From positions 1 to 64,000 of the forward strand of contig NZ_LOAS01000027.1 of assembly GCF_001558155.1 (NCBI RefSeq): a DNA stretch of 64,000 bases, in the 5' to 3' direction. Below the pieces are notes generated by a model. The model saw only the letters and a program-made list of their open reading frames with translations. It did not search any database and had not been told where the DNA came from. The DNA is from Aliiruegeria sabulilitoris (lineage in GTDB: Bacteria > Pseudomonadota > Alphaproteobacteria > Rhodobacterales > Rhodobacteraceae). The position numbers and the translations under genes are program-made. Positions 1 to 8,822 of this stretch are shown here, one piece after another (position 1 is the first letter of the stretch; the number at the start of each line of letters is the position of its first letter).

Positions 1-55
1 CAATCGTGCCGATGTTCACGTGCGGTTTGCTGCGGTCAAACTTTTCCTTAGCCAT
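1..55 (-). CDS. tuf: Elongation factor Tu, N-terminal fragment (runs off window)
   Basis: Only the first 18 codons are present. They read MAKEKFDRSKPHVNIGTI, the standard start of bacterial EF-Tu, just before the P-loop, which lies outside the window. EF-Tu is the GTPase that delivers aminoacyl-tRNA to the ribosome. An AAGGAGG ribosome binding site sits at 61-67. It lies 60 bases downstream of fusA on the same strand, so it is the last gene of the rpsL-rpsG-fusA-tuf (str) operon. Identification is firm; the rest of the gene cannot be judged. Confidence 0.95.
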   Translation of the reverse strand, partial: MAKEKFDRSKPHVNIGTI

Positions 56-115
56 GATGGCCTCCTTGTCTCGTTGCGGGTGCCCGGCAGAGGGCACCCG
101 AATTCGTTTTTTCTC

Positions 116-2233
116 TTAAGCGTACTTGGCCTGGATCTCTTCCGAGATGTTCGACGGCACCGGATCGTAGTGATCGAACTGCATCGTGAACTGGGCGCGG
201 CCGGAAGACATCGAACGCAGGGTGTTGATGTAGCCGAACATGTTCGCCAGCGGCACGAAGGCATTGATCGCAACGGCATTGCCGCGCGCTTCCTGACCGG
301 TCACCTGACCCCGACGAGAGGTCAGATCGCCAATGATGCCACCGGTGTATTCTTCCGGTGTGATCACTTCGACCTTCATGATCGGCTCGAGCAGCTTGGC
401 GCCGGCCTTCTTCATGCCCTCGCGCATACACATGCGGCCAGCGATTTCAAACGCCAGAACCGAGGAGTCGACGTCGTGGAACTTGCCGTCGATGAGCGCC
501 ACCTTGAAGTCGATGACCGGGAAGCCGGCGAGCGGACCGGAGTCCATGACCGACTTGATGCCCTTTTCGACGCCGGGAATGTATTCCTTCGGCACCGCAC
601 CGCCCACGATCTTGCTCTCGAAGGAGTAACCTTCGCCGGGCTCGGTTGGGGTGATGACCATCTTGACTTCGGCGAACTGGCCCGAACCACCCGACTGCTT
701 CTTGTGGGTGTAGGAATGCTCGACCTCTTTGGAGATGGTCTCGCGATAGGCCACCTGCGGCGCACCGATATTGGCTTCGACCTTGAATTCCCGCTTCAGA
801 CGATCGACGAGGATGTCCAGGTGAAGTTCGCCCATGCCCTTCATGATGGTCTGACCGGACTCGATGTCAGTCTCGACGCGGAAGGACGGGTCCTCGGCAG
901 CCAGACGCTGCAGGCCCTGGGACATCTTCTCCTGGTCGGCCTTCGTCTTGGGCTCGACAGCGATCTCGATAACCGGATCGGGGAAGGTCATGGTCTCGAG
1001 GACGACCGGGTCGTTGACGGCGCAGAGCGTGTCACCGGTGGTGGTGTCCTTGAGGCCGGCGAGCGCGATGATGTCGCCCGCAAACGCTTCGTCGATCTCT
1101 TCACGGTTGTTCGAGTGCATCATCATCATACGACCGATGCGCTCGCGCTTGCCTTTGGTGGAGTTCAGGATCGAGTCGCCCTTGTTCATCTTACCGGAGT
1201 AGATGCGGGTGAAGGTGAGCGAGCCCACGAAGGGGTCGTTCATGATCTTGAAGGCCAGACCAGCGAAGGCCATGTTGTCGTCCGCGCGGCGGGGAATGTT
1301 ACGCTCTTCGTTCTCGTCGCCAGGCTTGAAGCCCATGTAGTCGACAACATCCAGCGGCGAGGGCAGGAAGTCGATCACGGCGTTCAGAAGCGGCTGCACA
1401 CCCTTGTTCTTGAACGCGGAACCGCCCAGTACCGGAACGAATTCCAGCGCCAGCGTGCCCTTGCGGACCAGCTTGCGAAGCGTTTCTTGATCCGGCTCTT
1501 CGCCTTCGAGATAGGCTTCCATCGCGTCGTCGTCCATTTCGACGGCGGCTTCGATCAACTTGCCACGCCATTCCTCGGCGAGCTCCTTGAGCTCATCGCG
1601 GATCTCGACCTTTTCCCAGGAAGCACCAAGGTCGTCGCCCTTCCAGAGCCATTCTTTCATGGTGATCAGGTCGATCTGACCCTCGAGCTCGGTCTCGGCG
1701 CCGATCGGCAGGCACACGGGAACGGCACGAGAACCCGTACGGGCCTCGATCATCGCAACGCAGTTGAAGAAATCGGCGCCGATCTTGTCCATCTTGTTGA
1801 CGAAGACGATCCGCGGAACGTGGTAGCGGTCGGCCTGGCGCCAGACGGTTTCGGTCTGCGGCTCGACGCCGGCATTGGCGTCCAGAACACACACCGCACC
1901 GTCGAGCACGGCCAGCGAACGCTCGACTTCGATGGTGAAGTCAACGTGGCCGGGGGTGTCGATGATGTTCAGGCGGTGCTTCGGCGTGTCGGGGGTCTTG
2001 CCGTCTTCGGTGCGCTCCCAGAACGTGGTCGTCGCAGCGGAGGTGATGGTGATACCACGCTCCTGCTCCTGCTCCATCCAGTCCATGGTTGCAGCGCCAT
2101 CGTGCACTTCGCCGATGTTGTGGGACTTGCCGGTGTAGTAGAGGATACGCTCCGAGCAAGTGGTCTTGCCGGCATCGATATGCGCCATGATGCCGAAGTT
2201 ACGGTATCGGTCCAGAGGATAATCGCGGGCCAT
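116..2233 (-). CDS. fusA: Elongation factor G
   Basis: 705 residues, the normal length for EF-G, the cytoplasmic GTPase that drives ribosomal translocation. The G1 loop AHIDAGKTT is at residues 17-25, the switch [14 protein letters not shown] follows near residue 60, the G3 motif DTPGHVDF near 90 and the G4 motif NKMD near 145. The C-terminal half carries the usual domain IV/V sequence. The ATG at 2233 lies 27 bases after the rpsG stop, consistent with cotranscription. The long open frame on the opposite strand over this gene is a codon-bias shadow. Confidence 0.98.
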   Translation of the reverse strand: MARDYPLDRYRNFGIMAHIDAGKTTCSERILYYTGKSHNIGEVHDGAATMDWMEQEQERGITITSAATTTFWERTEDGKTPDTPKHRLNIIDTPGHVDFTIEVERSLAVLDGAVCVLDANAGVEPQTETVWRQADRYHVPRIVFVNKMDKIGADFFNCVAMIEARTGSRAVPVCLPIGAETELEGQIDLITMKEWLWKGDDLGASWEKVEIRDELKELAEEWRGKLIEAAVEMDDDAMEAYLEGEEPDQETLRKLVRKGTLALEFVPVLGGSAFKNKGVQPLLNAVIDFLPSPLDVVDYMGFKPGDENEERNIPRRADDNMAFAGLAFKIMNDPFVGSLTFTRIYSGKMNKGDSILNSTKGKRERIGRMMMMHSNNREEIDEAFAGDIIALAGLKDTTTGDTLCAVNDPVVLETMTFPDPVIEIAVEPKTKADQEKMSQGLQRLAAEDPSFRVETDIESGQTIMKGMGELHLDILVDRLKREFKVEANIGAPQVAYRETISKEVEHSYTHKKQSGGSGQFAEVKMVITPTEPGEGYSFESKIVGGAVPKEYIPGVEKGIKSVMDSGPLAGFPVIDFKVALIDGKFHDVDSSVLAFEIAGRMCMREGMKKAGAKLLEPIMKVEVITPEEYTGGIIGDLTSRRGQVTGQEARGNAVAINAFVPLANMFGYINTLRSMSSGRAQFTMQFDHYDPVPSNISEEIQAKYA

Positions 2234-2260
2234 GGAAGGGTCCTTAGACGTAAAGTGGTG

Positions 2261-2743
<483 letters not shown>

Positions 2744-3115
2744 TTACTTAGGACGCTTGGCGCCGTACTTCGAGCGACGCTGCTTCCGATCCTTGACGCC
2801 CTGGGTATCCAGAACACCACGCAGGATGTGGTAGCGCACACCGGGAAGGTCTTTCACACGACCGCCGCGGATAAGCACGACCGAGTGCTCCTGCAGGTTG
2901 TGGCTCTCACCGGGGATGTAGCTGATCACCTCGAAACCGTTGGTCAGACGAACCTTCGCCACCTTACGCATGGCCGAGTTCGGCTTCTTCGGGGTGGTGG
3001 TGTAGACGCGGGTACAAACCCCACGCTTCTGCGGGCAGCTCTCAAGGTGCTGCGACTTGGATCGTTTTACTTTCGGCTGCCGCGGCTTGCGGATCAGCTG
3101 TTGGATCGTCGGCAT
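2744..3115 (-). CDS. rpsL: 30S ribosomal protein S12
   Basis: 123 residues, the usual length. S12 sits at the decoding centre and is the streptomycin target. The conserved [16 protein letters not shown] segment holds Lys43, and Lys88 is in [10 protein letters not shown], so both positions most often changed in streptomycin resistance are wild type. It is the first gene of the str operon; a promoter with a perfect -35 hexamer lies about 230 bases upstream. Confidence 0.98.
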   Translation of the reverse strand: MPTIQQLIRKPRQPKVKRSKSQHLESCPQKRGVCTRVYTTTPKKPNSAMRKVAKVRLTNGFEVISYIPGESHNLQEHSVVLIRGGRVKDLPGVRYHILRGVLDTQGVKDRKQRRSKYGAKRPK

Positions 3116-3342
3116 TCCGGTTTCCCCAGTCTAGCTTTCTTTTTCTTCTCGCGCGTACCGCGAGGGGTTGTTTTTCGTCGCTCGCACCTTGCGCGTCCGC
3201 AAAGCGCGAAAAACCGCAGGCGTTTCCTCGTACGCGGAAACGACGCGGGTGGGATTTCAGAGGATCGGGGCGTTGGCCCGGATCGTGTCCACTTCAGTTC
3301 TGTAGGGCCGGTCAAACGGAGTCCCCGCGACCGAGTGGGAGC

Positions 3343-3371
3343 GCTCTAGATAGAATCGCAAGCCTTGTCAA
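3343..3371 (-). promoter_or_regulatory. Predicted promoter of the str operon
   Basis: Reading the minus strand, TTGACA (3371-3366) is followed after 17 bases by TAGAGC (3348-3343). The -35 is a perfect sigma-70 match and the -10 is weak. Transcription would begin near 3336 and give a leader of about 220 bases before rpsL. The rest of the 281-base gap up to the DMT gene holds nothing else I can identify. Confidence 0.55.
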
Positions 3372-3396
3372 CAGAAGCTTGACTCGGCAGCCCCTG

Positions 3397-4278
3397 CTAC
3401 GCGCACTCCCCGGCCTTCAATGCCAGCTTTCGCTCACGGTGGAAAGTAAATATCCCGGTTGCGATCACGATGGCGCCCCCCAGCAAGGTCAACCCGTCCG
3501 GCCACTCCCCGAACAGCACCAGGCCGAGCAGCAGCGCCCAGAGAAGCGACGTGTAGCGAAACGGTGCGATGAAGGCGATATCTCCCACGCGCATTGCGGC
3601 CGTGGAAAAGAAATACCCTCCGATGATCAAGACCGAGGCGCCCATCAGGGACAGGAAACCTCCGGTGCTGACCGGTTGCCACTCTTCCCCGAGCAAGCCC
3701 ACCCCCGCGAAGACCCAGACGCCCAAGGAAGCCGCGATGGCGACCGTCATTGACGAGGTTTCCACCGAAACCGCGCGCGCTGCCAGATCCCGGGCTGTCA
3801 CGCTGAGGACCGCCAAGACGACATAGACAGAATAAATGGTGAAGCCTTCCGCGCCCGGCCGGACGATCAGCATGACCCCGGCAAACCCGACCAGGATCGC
3901 GGACAACCGCCGCCATCCCACGGCTTCTCCCAGGAACACCGCCCCGGCAAGCGTGACCGTCAGGGGCAGCGCCTGCATGATCGCCGAGGCATTCGCGATC
4001 GGCATGTTGAACAGGGCCGTCAGAAAGAAAAACGCCGCGGCAACCTCCGCCACGGTTCGCAACAGGATGATTCCCCAGTCGCGCCGCGAGACGCCGAACC
4101 GCAAGGAGCCGGTCGCGGCCGCCAACACAACCATCAGCAAGGTGCTTGCGATCCCACGGATAAACAACGCCTGGTACAGCCCCATCTCGTCGGAAACCGA
4201 CTTCATGAAAGCATCGTTGAACGTGAAGGCGGCCATACAGGCTGCCATGAGAAGCGCACCGCGCAGATTTGGAGACAC
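3397..4278 (-). CDS. EamA/DMT-family membrane transporter
   Basis: 293 residues with about ten hydrophobic segments in two repeats, the fold of EamA drug/metabolite transporters. The first repeat begins near residue 5 and the second near residue 150. The substrate cannot be told from sequence; S-adenosylmethionine-uptake-like proteins have a similar length and layout. The start is a GTG at 4278 with only a weak GGGTGA upstream. The gene ends 281 bases before rpsL on the same strand, in the place where many Proteobacteria have rpoC. Confidence 0.85.
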   Translation of the reverse strand: MSPNLRGALLMAACMAAFTFNDAFMKSVSDEMGLYQALFIRGIASTLLMVVLAAATGSLRFGVSRRDWGIILLRTVAEVAAAFFFLTALFNMPIANASAIMQALPLTVTLAGAVFLGEAVGWRRLSAILVGFAGVMLIVRPGAEGFTIYSVYVVLAVLSVTARDLAARAVSVETSSMTVAIAASLGVWVFAGVGLLGEEWQPVSTGGFLSLMGASVLIIGGYFFSTAAMRVGDIAFIAPFRYTSLLWALLLGLVLFGEWPDGLTLLGGAIVIATGIFTFHRERKLALKAGECA

Positions 4279-4494
4279 TGATCACCCGTCAGGCTGTTGC
4301 CTATCGGCCATGCGGCAGCCCCGACGCGTTGTCAAACCAATTCCGCGGCGTTTTGACGTCGGGAAATGACGGAACGGAACAATTTGCAGGCGCTTGATAC
4401 GGGTCATGGAACCGCGTTGAACGAATTTGCTAGTGTGCGGACAACCGGGCAGGACAAACAGGGCCCGGATATCCGCTCCTTCAAGGAGAATACG

Positions 4495-4647
4495 ATGAAA
4501 CTGAAGTCCCTTCTTGCCATTCTGGGCCTCGCCTTTCTCGGCTTTGCCTGCACCGATACCGACCACTACCCGCTGACCGGCGAAGAATGTGCACCCGACG
4601 ATCCGGTACTGGATCTCTCCGTGCAACAATGCGCCAAGGCGGCCTGA
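4495..4647 (+). CDS. Small secreted/lipoprotein-like peptide, 50 aa
   Basis: A 50-residue product starting MKLKSLLAILGLAFLGFACT. Residues 1-19 form a signal peptide ending in a cysteine; the residues before it (GFA) are a weak lipobox, so lipidation is uncertain. The mature part is acidic with two further cysteines. A good AAGGAG ribosome binding site is at 4482-4487. It ends 13 bases before the proposed start of the nuclease-fold gene, so the two are probably cotranscribed. I do not recognise a named family. Confidence 0.65.
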   Translation: MKLKSLLAILGLAFLGFACTDTDHYPLTGEECAPDDPVLDLSVQQCAKAA

Positions 4648-4660
4648 CCGGGAGCAGCCC

Positions 4661-5599
4661 CTGCGTATAGCGACGTTCAACGTCCAGAACCTTCGGCTGC
4701 GCCAAGACGCGGCGGGTCAACCGTTTCTGGACGGTGCGCGCGACGGTGACATGCCGGGGGACCAGACCAGCGGTGCGCCCGATTTCGACCGGGCGGACCG
4801 CAGACTGACAGCCGCGGTCCTGCATGACATGAATGCCGACGTGGTTGCCCTGCAGGAGGTCCACGATGCAGCGACGCTGGACTATTTCCACGAAAGCTAC
4901 CTCGTCCATACAGGGCTCGCCCCATATCACCACCGCGTCTGCCTGCCCGGCAATGACGGCATGGGGCGCAACATCGCCCTGCTCAGCCGCGTCCCGCCCG
5001 GTGCCGTCGAGAGCAACGCCTGGGTGCGCCCCGCGGATCTGGACCTCGCACCTGCCGAGGGCCAACCGCCGGAGCGGCCCGTCTTCTGCCGCGACTGCCT
5101 CGTTGTGGAGATCGGCAAGCTGACCCTGTTCCTGTGCCATTTCAAGGCTCCCTACCCCGACCGGGCCGCGGCGGATATCTTTCGCCGCACCGAAGCACAG
5201 GCCGTTCGGCGCCTCATCGAACGGCGCTTTGCGCGGCCCGGCGAATCCCTCTGGATGATCCTCGGCGATCTCAACGAACCCGACGCCCGCGCGCCACTGC
5301 CCCAACAAGCCATCGCTCCCCTGCGCGACGGCTTCTCCATAGACCTGCTTGAGCGCCGCCCCGCCGGTCAGCGGTGGTCCTATCACGAGGCCAGCCGCGG
5401 CACCTATTCCCGGCCCGATGCGATGCTGGCCTCCCCCGCATTGGCGCGGAAATTCCCCGCCGCCATGCCGCGCCTTGTCCGCGAGGGCATGTCGCGCATG
5501 GCCCGCCGCTATCCGGGCCCAAGGCTGCACGGCGTAGGCCGCCACCGCCCACACGCAAGCGACCACGCCGCCCTGATGATTGATCTCATCGAAGCGTGA
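4661..5599 (+). CDS. Endonuclease/exonuclease/phosphatase-fold hydrolase
   Basis: About 312 residues. The family's beginning LRIATFNVQNLRL is encoded right at 4661, followed by LQEVHD (metal-binding Glu), HFKAPY, ILGDLNEPD and a C-terminal DHAAL, the ordered motifs of Mg-dependent EEP enzymes related to exonuclease III and DNase I. No signal peptide is seen. The substrate (nucleic acid, phosphoinositide or other phosphodiester) is unknown. An upstream in-frame GTG at 4589 would overlap the lipoprotein gene by 59 bases. I prefer the CTG at 4661 because it matches the family N-terminus and follows GGGAGC at 4650-4655, but the start is uncertain. Confidence 0.8.
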   Translation: MRIATFNVQNLRLRQDAAGQPFLDGARDGDMPGDQTSGAPDFDRADRRLTAAVLHDMNADVVALQEVHDAATLDYFHESYLVHTGLAPYHHRVCLPGNDGMGRNIALLSRVPPGAVESNAWVRPADLDLAPAEGQPPERPVFCRDCLVVEIGKLTLFLCHFKAPYPDRAAADIFRRTEAQAVRRLIERRFARPGESLWMILGDLNEPDARAPLPQQAIAPLRDGFSIDLLERRPAGQRWSYHEASRGTYSRPDAMLASPALARKFPAAMPRLVREGMSRMARRYPGPRLHGVGRHRPHASDHAALMIDLIEA

Positions 5600-5670
5600 G
5601 AGGGACCGGCTTTACCTTTCCGGAAATACCTTCGGGGATCCGGGGCAGACAGCCCCCCGGTCGCGCCCGA

Positions 5671-5700
5671 GAAAAAGCGCCAACGCCTCTCAGGCGTTCA
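5671..5700 (-). terminator. Intrinsic terminator of clpS
   Basis: On the minus strand the stem AACGCC-TGAGA-GGCGTT (5698-5682) is followed by GGCGC and TTTTT at 5675-5671. The left arm includes bases of the clpS stop codon, so termination begins immediately after translation ends. It also separates clpS from the convergent nuclease-fold gene. Confidence 0.65.
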
Positions 5701-6021
5701 CTCCTTCTCCATCGTGCATTGGAGCGGATGCTGATGGCGACGCGCGAAATCCATCACCTGCGCCACTTTCGTCTCGGCGATCTCGTGGCTGAACACACCC
5801 ACCACGGCGACCCCCTTCTTGTGCACGACCAGCATCAGCTCGAAGGCCTGCGCATGGGTCATGCCAAAGAACCGCTCAAGGATATGCACGACGAATTCCA
5901 TCGGCGTGTAGTCGTCATTGAGCAGGAGCACCTTGTAGAGCGGCGGCCGCTGTGTCCGGGCGCGCGTCTTGGTGGCAACTCCGACATCTCCGTCGGGTTT
6001 GTCATCGTCGCGGTCGGACAT
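5698..6021 (-). CDS. clpS: ATP-dependent Clp protease adaptor ClpS
   Basis: 107 residues. ClpS brings N-degron substrates to ClpAP in the cytoplasm. The core carries the N-end-rule pocket motif [13 protein letters not shown] and the sequence [19 protein letters not shown] that contacts ClpA. The open frame extends upstream to 6135, but the ATG at 6021 (or the adjacent one at 6024) gives the usual short disordered N-terminus. clpA is not in the window. A hairpin-plus-T terminator overlaps its stop. Confidence 0.95.
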   Translation of the reverse strand: MSDRDDDKPDGDVGVATKTRARTQRPPLYKVLLLNDDYTPMEFVVHILERFFGMTHAQAFELMLVVHKKGVAVVGVFSHEIAETKVAQVMDFARRHQHPLQCTMEKE

Positions 6022-6153
6022 CATGGTTTCAAAAATGCGGGTCAAGGCGCGGTGCGCTCCACGGCAATTGGGATTGTCAGTGATGCTCGGAGTTATATAG
6101 GCGGCAGGTGGGGTCTGAAAAGGCCAAGCCGACAATCGAAGGGATCACTCTGC

Positions 6154-6852
6154 ATGAAACTTACGACAATTGCCTTCGATGCAGACGACACGCTCTGGCA
6201 CAACGAACGATTCTTCGTCCTCACTCAGGATCGATTCGCGGAGCTGCTGGCGGACTACGCGCCGCGCGATCACCTCGACGAACGCCTGCTGGAAGCCGAG
6301 AAACGCAATATCGTCCATTACGGCTACGGTATCAAAGGCTTCATGCTGTCGATGATCGAGACCGCCATAGAGATCACCGAGGAGCGCATACCCGCAGCGG
6401 CCATCCGGCAGATCCTCGACATGGGGCAGGAAATGCTGCGCCACCCGATCGAGCTTCTGCCCCATGCCCGGACAGCGGTCGAGGCAATGGCGCGGTCGCA
6501 TCACAGGGTACTGTTGATCACTAAGGGGGACCTGCTCGACCAGGAACGCAAGCTGGCCGAATCAGACTTGCGCCGCTTTTTCGACCGGGTCGAGATCGTC
6601 TCGGAAAAGACAGCCGGAACCTATCGACGCATCTTCACCGAACATGGCGACGGCCCCGAGCGTGCCATGATGGTCGGCAATTCCATGAAATCGGACATTC
6701 GCCCCGCCATCGAAGTCGGTGCCTGGGCTGCGCATATCCCCTTCGACCTTGCCTGGGCCCTGGAAGCCGCCGAGCCTCCGACCGAAAGCGACCGCTTCCA
6801 CACGCTGGAAGACCTCGGCCATTTGGAGGCGCTCGTCACCCGGATCGGTTGA
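6154..6852 (+). CDS. HAD-superfamily hydrolase
   Basis: 232 residues. HAD motif I is DADDTLWHNE (residues 8-17, nucleophile Asp8), motif II is the Thr in LLITKGD, the conserved Lys is in SEKTAGTY, and the acidic motif is VGNSMKSD. This marks a Mg-dependent phosphatase with a helical cap between motifs I and II. The substrate cannot be named. The ATG at 6154 was chosen because motif I follows directly; the longer open frame upstream overlaps clpS on the other strand. Confidence 0.85.
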   Translation: MKLTTIAFDADDTLWHNERFFVLTQDRFAELLADYAPRDHLDERLLEAEKRNIVHYGYGIKGFMLSMIETAIEITEERIPAAAIRQILDMGQEMLRHPIELLPHARTAVEAMARSHHRVLLITKGDLLDQERKLAESDLRRFFDRVEIVSEKTAGTYRRIFTEHGDGPERAMMVGNSMKSDIRPAIEVGAWAAHIPFDLAWALEAAEPPTESDRFHTLEDLGHLEALVTRIG

Positions 6853-7035
6853 AATCTAGTGGTTTGGACCTCCCTTCGCCCCGACATGTTGCGATGTTGC
6901 GTGAATATCACCGCGAAAGATCTTGAAAAGGAACACTTTTCCAAAGCACTCCCGCGTGCTAGTCTTCTGGGAAATAAAATAGATTTCCGACCCTGAAAAC
7001 AGGGCGGTTCGAGGCAGACAGAGGCAAACATCGTG

Positions 7036-8457
7036 ATGACGTCGAGCATCCGGGGGCGTAATGCCCTATTCGTATCCGTGTTCTTCCTTTTGTTCTTCGT
7101 GATCCTGCTGGGCGCCAGCCTGCGGGCCGGAGCCGCGCCCTATGCGGCGATGGTCATGGATGCACGAACCGGGGAAGTCCTGCACTCACGCAATGCCGAC
7201 ACGCGGCTGCACCCGGCCTCGCTGACCAAGATGATGACGCTCTACGTTGTCTTCGAAGCGGTCGAGCATGGCGAGATTGGCCTCGACACCAAGGTCACTA
7301 TCTCCAAGAAGGCCGCGAACGAGGTTCCATCCAAGCTCGGGCTCAAGGCCGGTCAGCGGATCGAACTGCGTTACCTGATCCGCGCCGCCGCCGTGAAGTC
7401 GGCCAATGACGCCGCAACGGCTCTTGGCGAGGCGATTTCGGGCAGCGAGGCGCGCTTCACCCGGCGCATGAACCGGACTGCCAAGGCGCTCGGCATGACC
7501 CGAACGACCTTCAAGAACGCACATGGCCTGACGGTGGATGGCCACATGTCGACCGCGCACGATATGACCATCCTCGGCCGGCACCTGTTCTACGACTATC
7601 CTGAATACTACAATCTGTTCTCCCGCCGCTCCACGGATGCCAAGATCCGCACCGTCTACAACACGAACCGCAAGTTCCTCGCCGCCTACAAGGGCGCCGA
7701 CGGTATCAAGACCGGCTACACGCGCGCCGCGGGCTCGAACCTGGTGGCCTCCGCCGAGCGGGGCAATGTACGTATCATCACCACCGTTTTTGGCGGCACC
7801 TCCTCGGCGGCACGCAACGCCAAGGTGGCCGAGCTGATGGATCTGGGCTTCAAACGCGCACCGCGCCAGGCCTCGATTCGGAAGCCCGCCATGCCGCAAT
7901 ATGCTGGCAATGACACCGCCCCGACCACGAGCAAGACGATTCGCGTCGCCAGCGCCGTTTCCCAATCCGTCCGACCGCTCAGCCGGCCGGGTACGGTCGC
8001 CATGGCCAGTGCTGCCGGCAAGAACGGGCTGAAATCCGGCATCGAGGCGGCGATTGCGATGGCGACATCCACGTCCGCCCCCGCAACCGAAGCAACGGCG
8101 GCAGACTCGTTGACCCCCAAGGCGCGCCCACCGAAAATCGACTTTGCCGCCCTCAAACCGGCGGTGACGCATCAGTCCGATCCGATTGTCGTGACCCGCG
8201 CATCGACCTCCGGCGGACAGCACTGGGGGATCAATGTCGGCGCCTACCCCTCGCGCTACAAGGCCGAGCGTGTTCTGCTCAAAACAGCGCTCAAGGAGAT
8301 GGCAACCCTGGACGGCGCGCTGCGCAAGGTTTCCCAGAACAACAAGGGTTATAATGCCAATTTCGTCGGCATGAGCGAAGAGCAGGCCGCCCTTGCTTGC
8401 CGCAGGCTCGAAGCGCGCGGGGCTGAATGCACGCCGTTCGGGCCGTCGGGATCCTGA
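7036..8457 (+). CDS. D-alanyl-D-alanine carboxypeptidase with SPOR domain
   Basis: 473 residues. A signal peptide or anchor covers residues 10-34. The penicillin-binding triad is complete: SLTK at 62-65 (catalytic Ser62), SAN near 122 and KTG near 225. The enzyme trims the terminal D-Ala of peptidoglycan stem peptides in the periplasm. After a low-complexity Ala/Ser/Thr linker (about 270-385) a C-terminal SPOR-like repeat begins HWGINVGAYPSRYKAE, expected to bind denuded glycan at division sites. A GTG directly before the ATG is a less likely start. Confidence 0.9.
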   Translation: MTSSIRGRNALFVSVFFLLFFVILLGASLRAGAAPYAAMVMDARTGEVLHSRNADTRLHPASLTKMMTLYVVFEAVEHGEIGLDTKVTISKKAANEVPSKLGLKAGQRIELRYLIRAAAVKSANDAATALGEAISGSEARFTRRMNRTAKALGMTRTTFKNAHGLTVDGHMSTAHDMTILGRHLFYDYPEYYNLFSRRSTDAKIRTVYNTNRKFLAAYKGADGIKTGYTRAAGSNLVASAERGNVRIITTVFGGTSSAARNAKVAELMDLGFKRAPRQASIRKPAMPQYAGNDTAPTTSKTIRVASAVSQSVRPLSRPGTVAMASAAGKNGLKSGIEAAIAMATSTSAPATEATAADSLTPKARPPKIDFAALKPAVTHQSDPIVVTRASTSGGQHWGINVGAYPSRYKAERVLLKTALKEMATLDGALRKVSQNNKGYNANFVGMSEEQAALACRRLEARGAECTPFGPSGS

Positions 8458-8657
8458 CAGCGAATTGAGGGCGCAAGCCAACTGATCAGGCGGGCTCGTC
8501 CTGCCTACTATTCCCCATTGCGCAGGTTGGCGGGCAAATCGGTCGTCCACCGGCGCGCATTTCCGTCATCTAGCCCGGTTGACCGACGGGTGCGCTTGCA
8601 AGAGCACGCAGGACAAGGCTTCAGTTCAACATCAGCAAACGGCTCATGGCCGACCGG
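8458..8657. other. Intergenic region between convergent dacC-like gene and ccoS
   Basis: 200 bases separating two genes that point towards each other. I see no convincing hairpin with a T run, no small open frame with a ribosome binding site, and no RNA motif. Confidence 0.4.
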
Positions 8658-8816
8658 TCACTCCTTCGGGTGATCGTCGTATTCCGATGAGAGAATCCGG
8701 TGACTGTCGCCTTCCGGATCGTCGTATTGATCGCTTTTCACTGTCCAGAAAAACGCCACCAGACCGATTCCACCGAGAAACAGCGAAATCGGGATCAGGA
8801 ATACCAGAACTTCCAT
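8658..8816 (-). CDS. ccoS: cbb3-type cytochrome oxidase assembly protein CcoS
   Basis: A 52-codon gene. It begins MEVLVFLIPISLFLGG, one N-terminal membrane helix, then AFFWTVKSDQYDDPEGD, the family's hallmark WxxKSxQYDDxxGD stretch. CcoS (FixS) is needed to insert cofactors, probably copper and haem, into the cbb3 oxidase. It lies 6 bases after the ccoI stop at the end of ccoGHIS. The acidic tail is typical. Confidence 0.93.
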   Translation of the reverse strand: MEVLVFLIPISLFLGGIGLVAFFWTVKSDQYDDPEGDSHRILSSEYDDHPKE

Positions 8817-8822
8817 ACGGGG

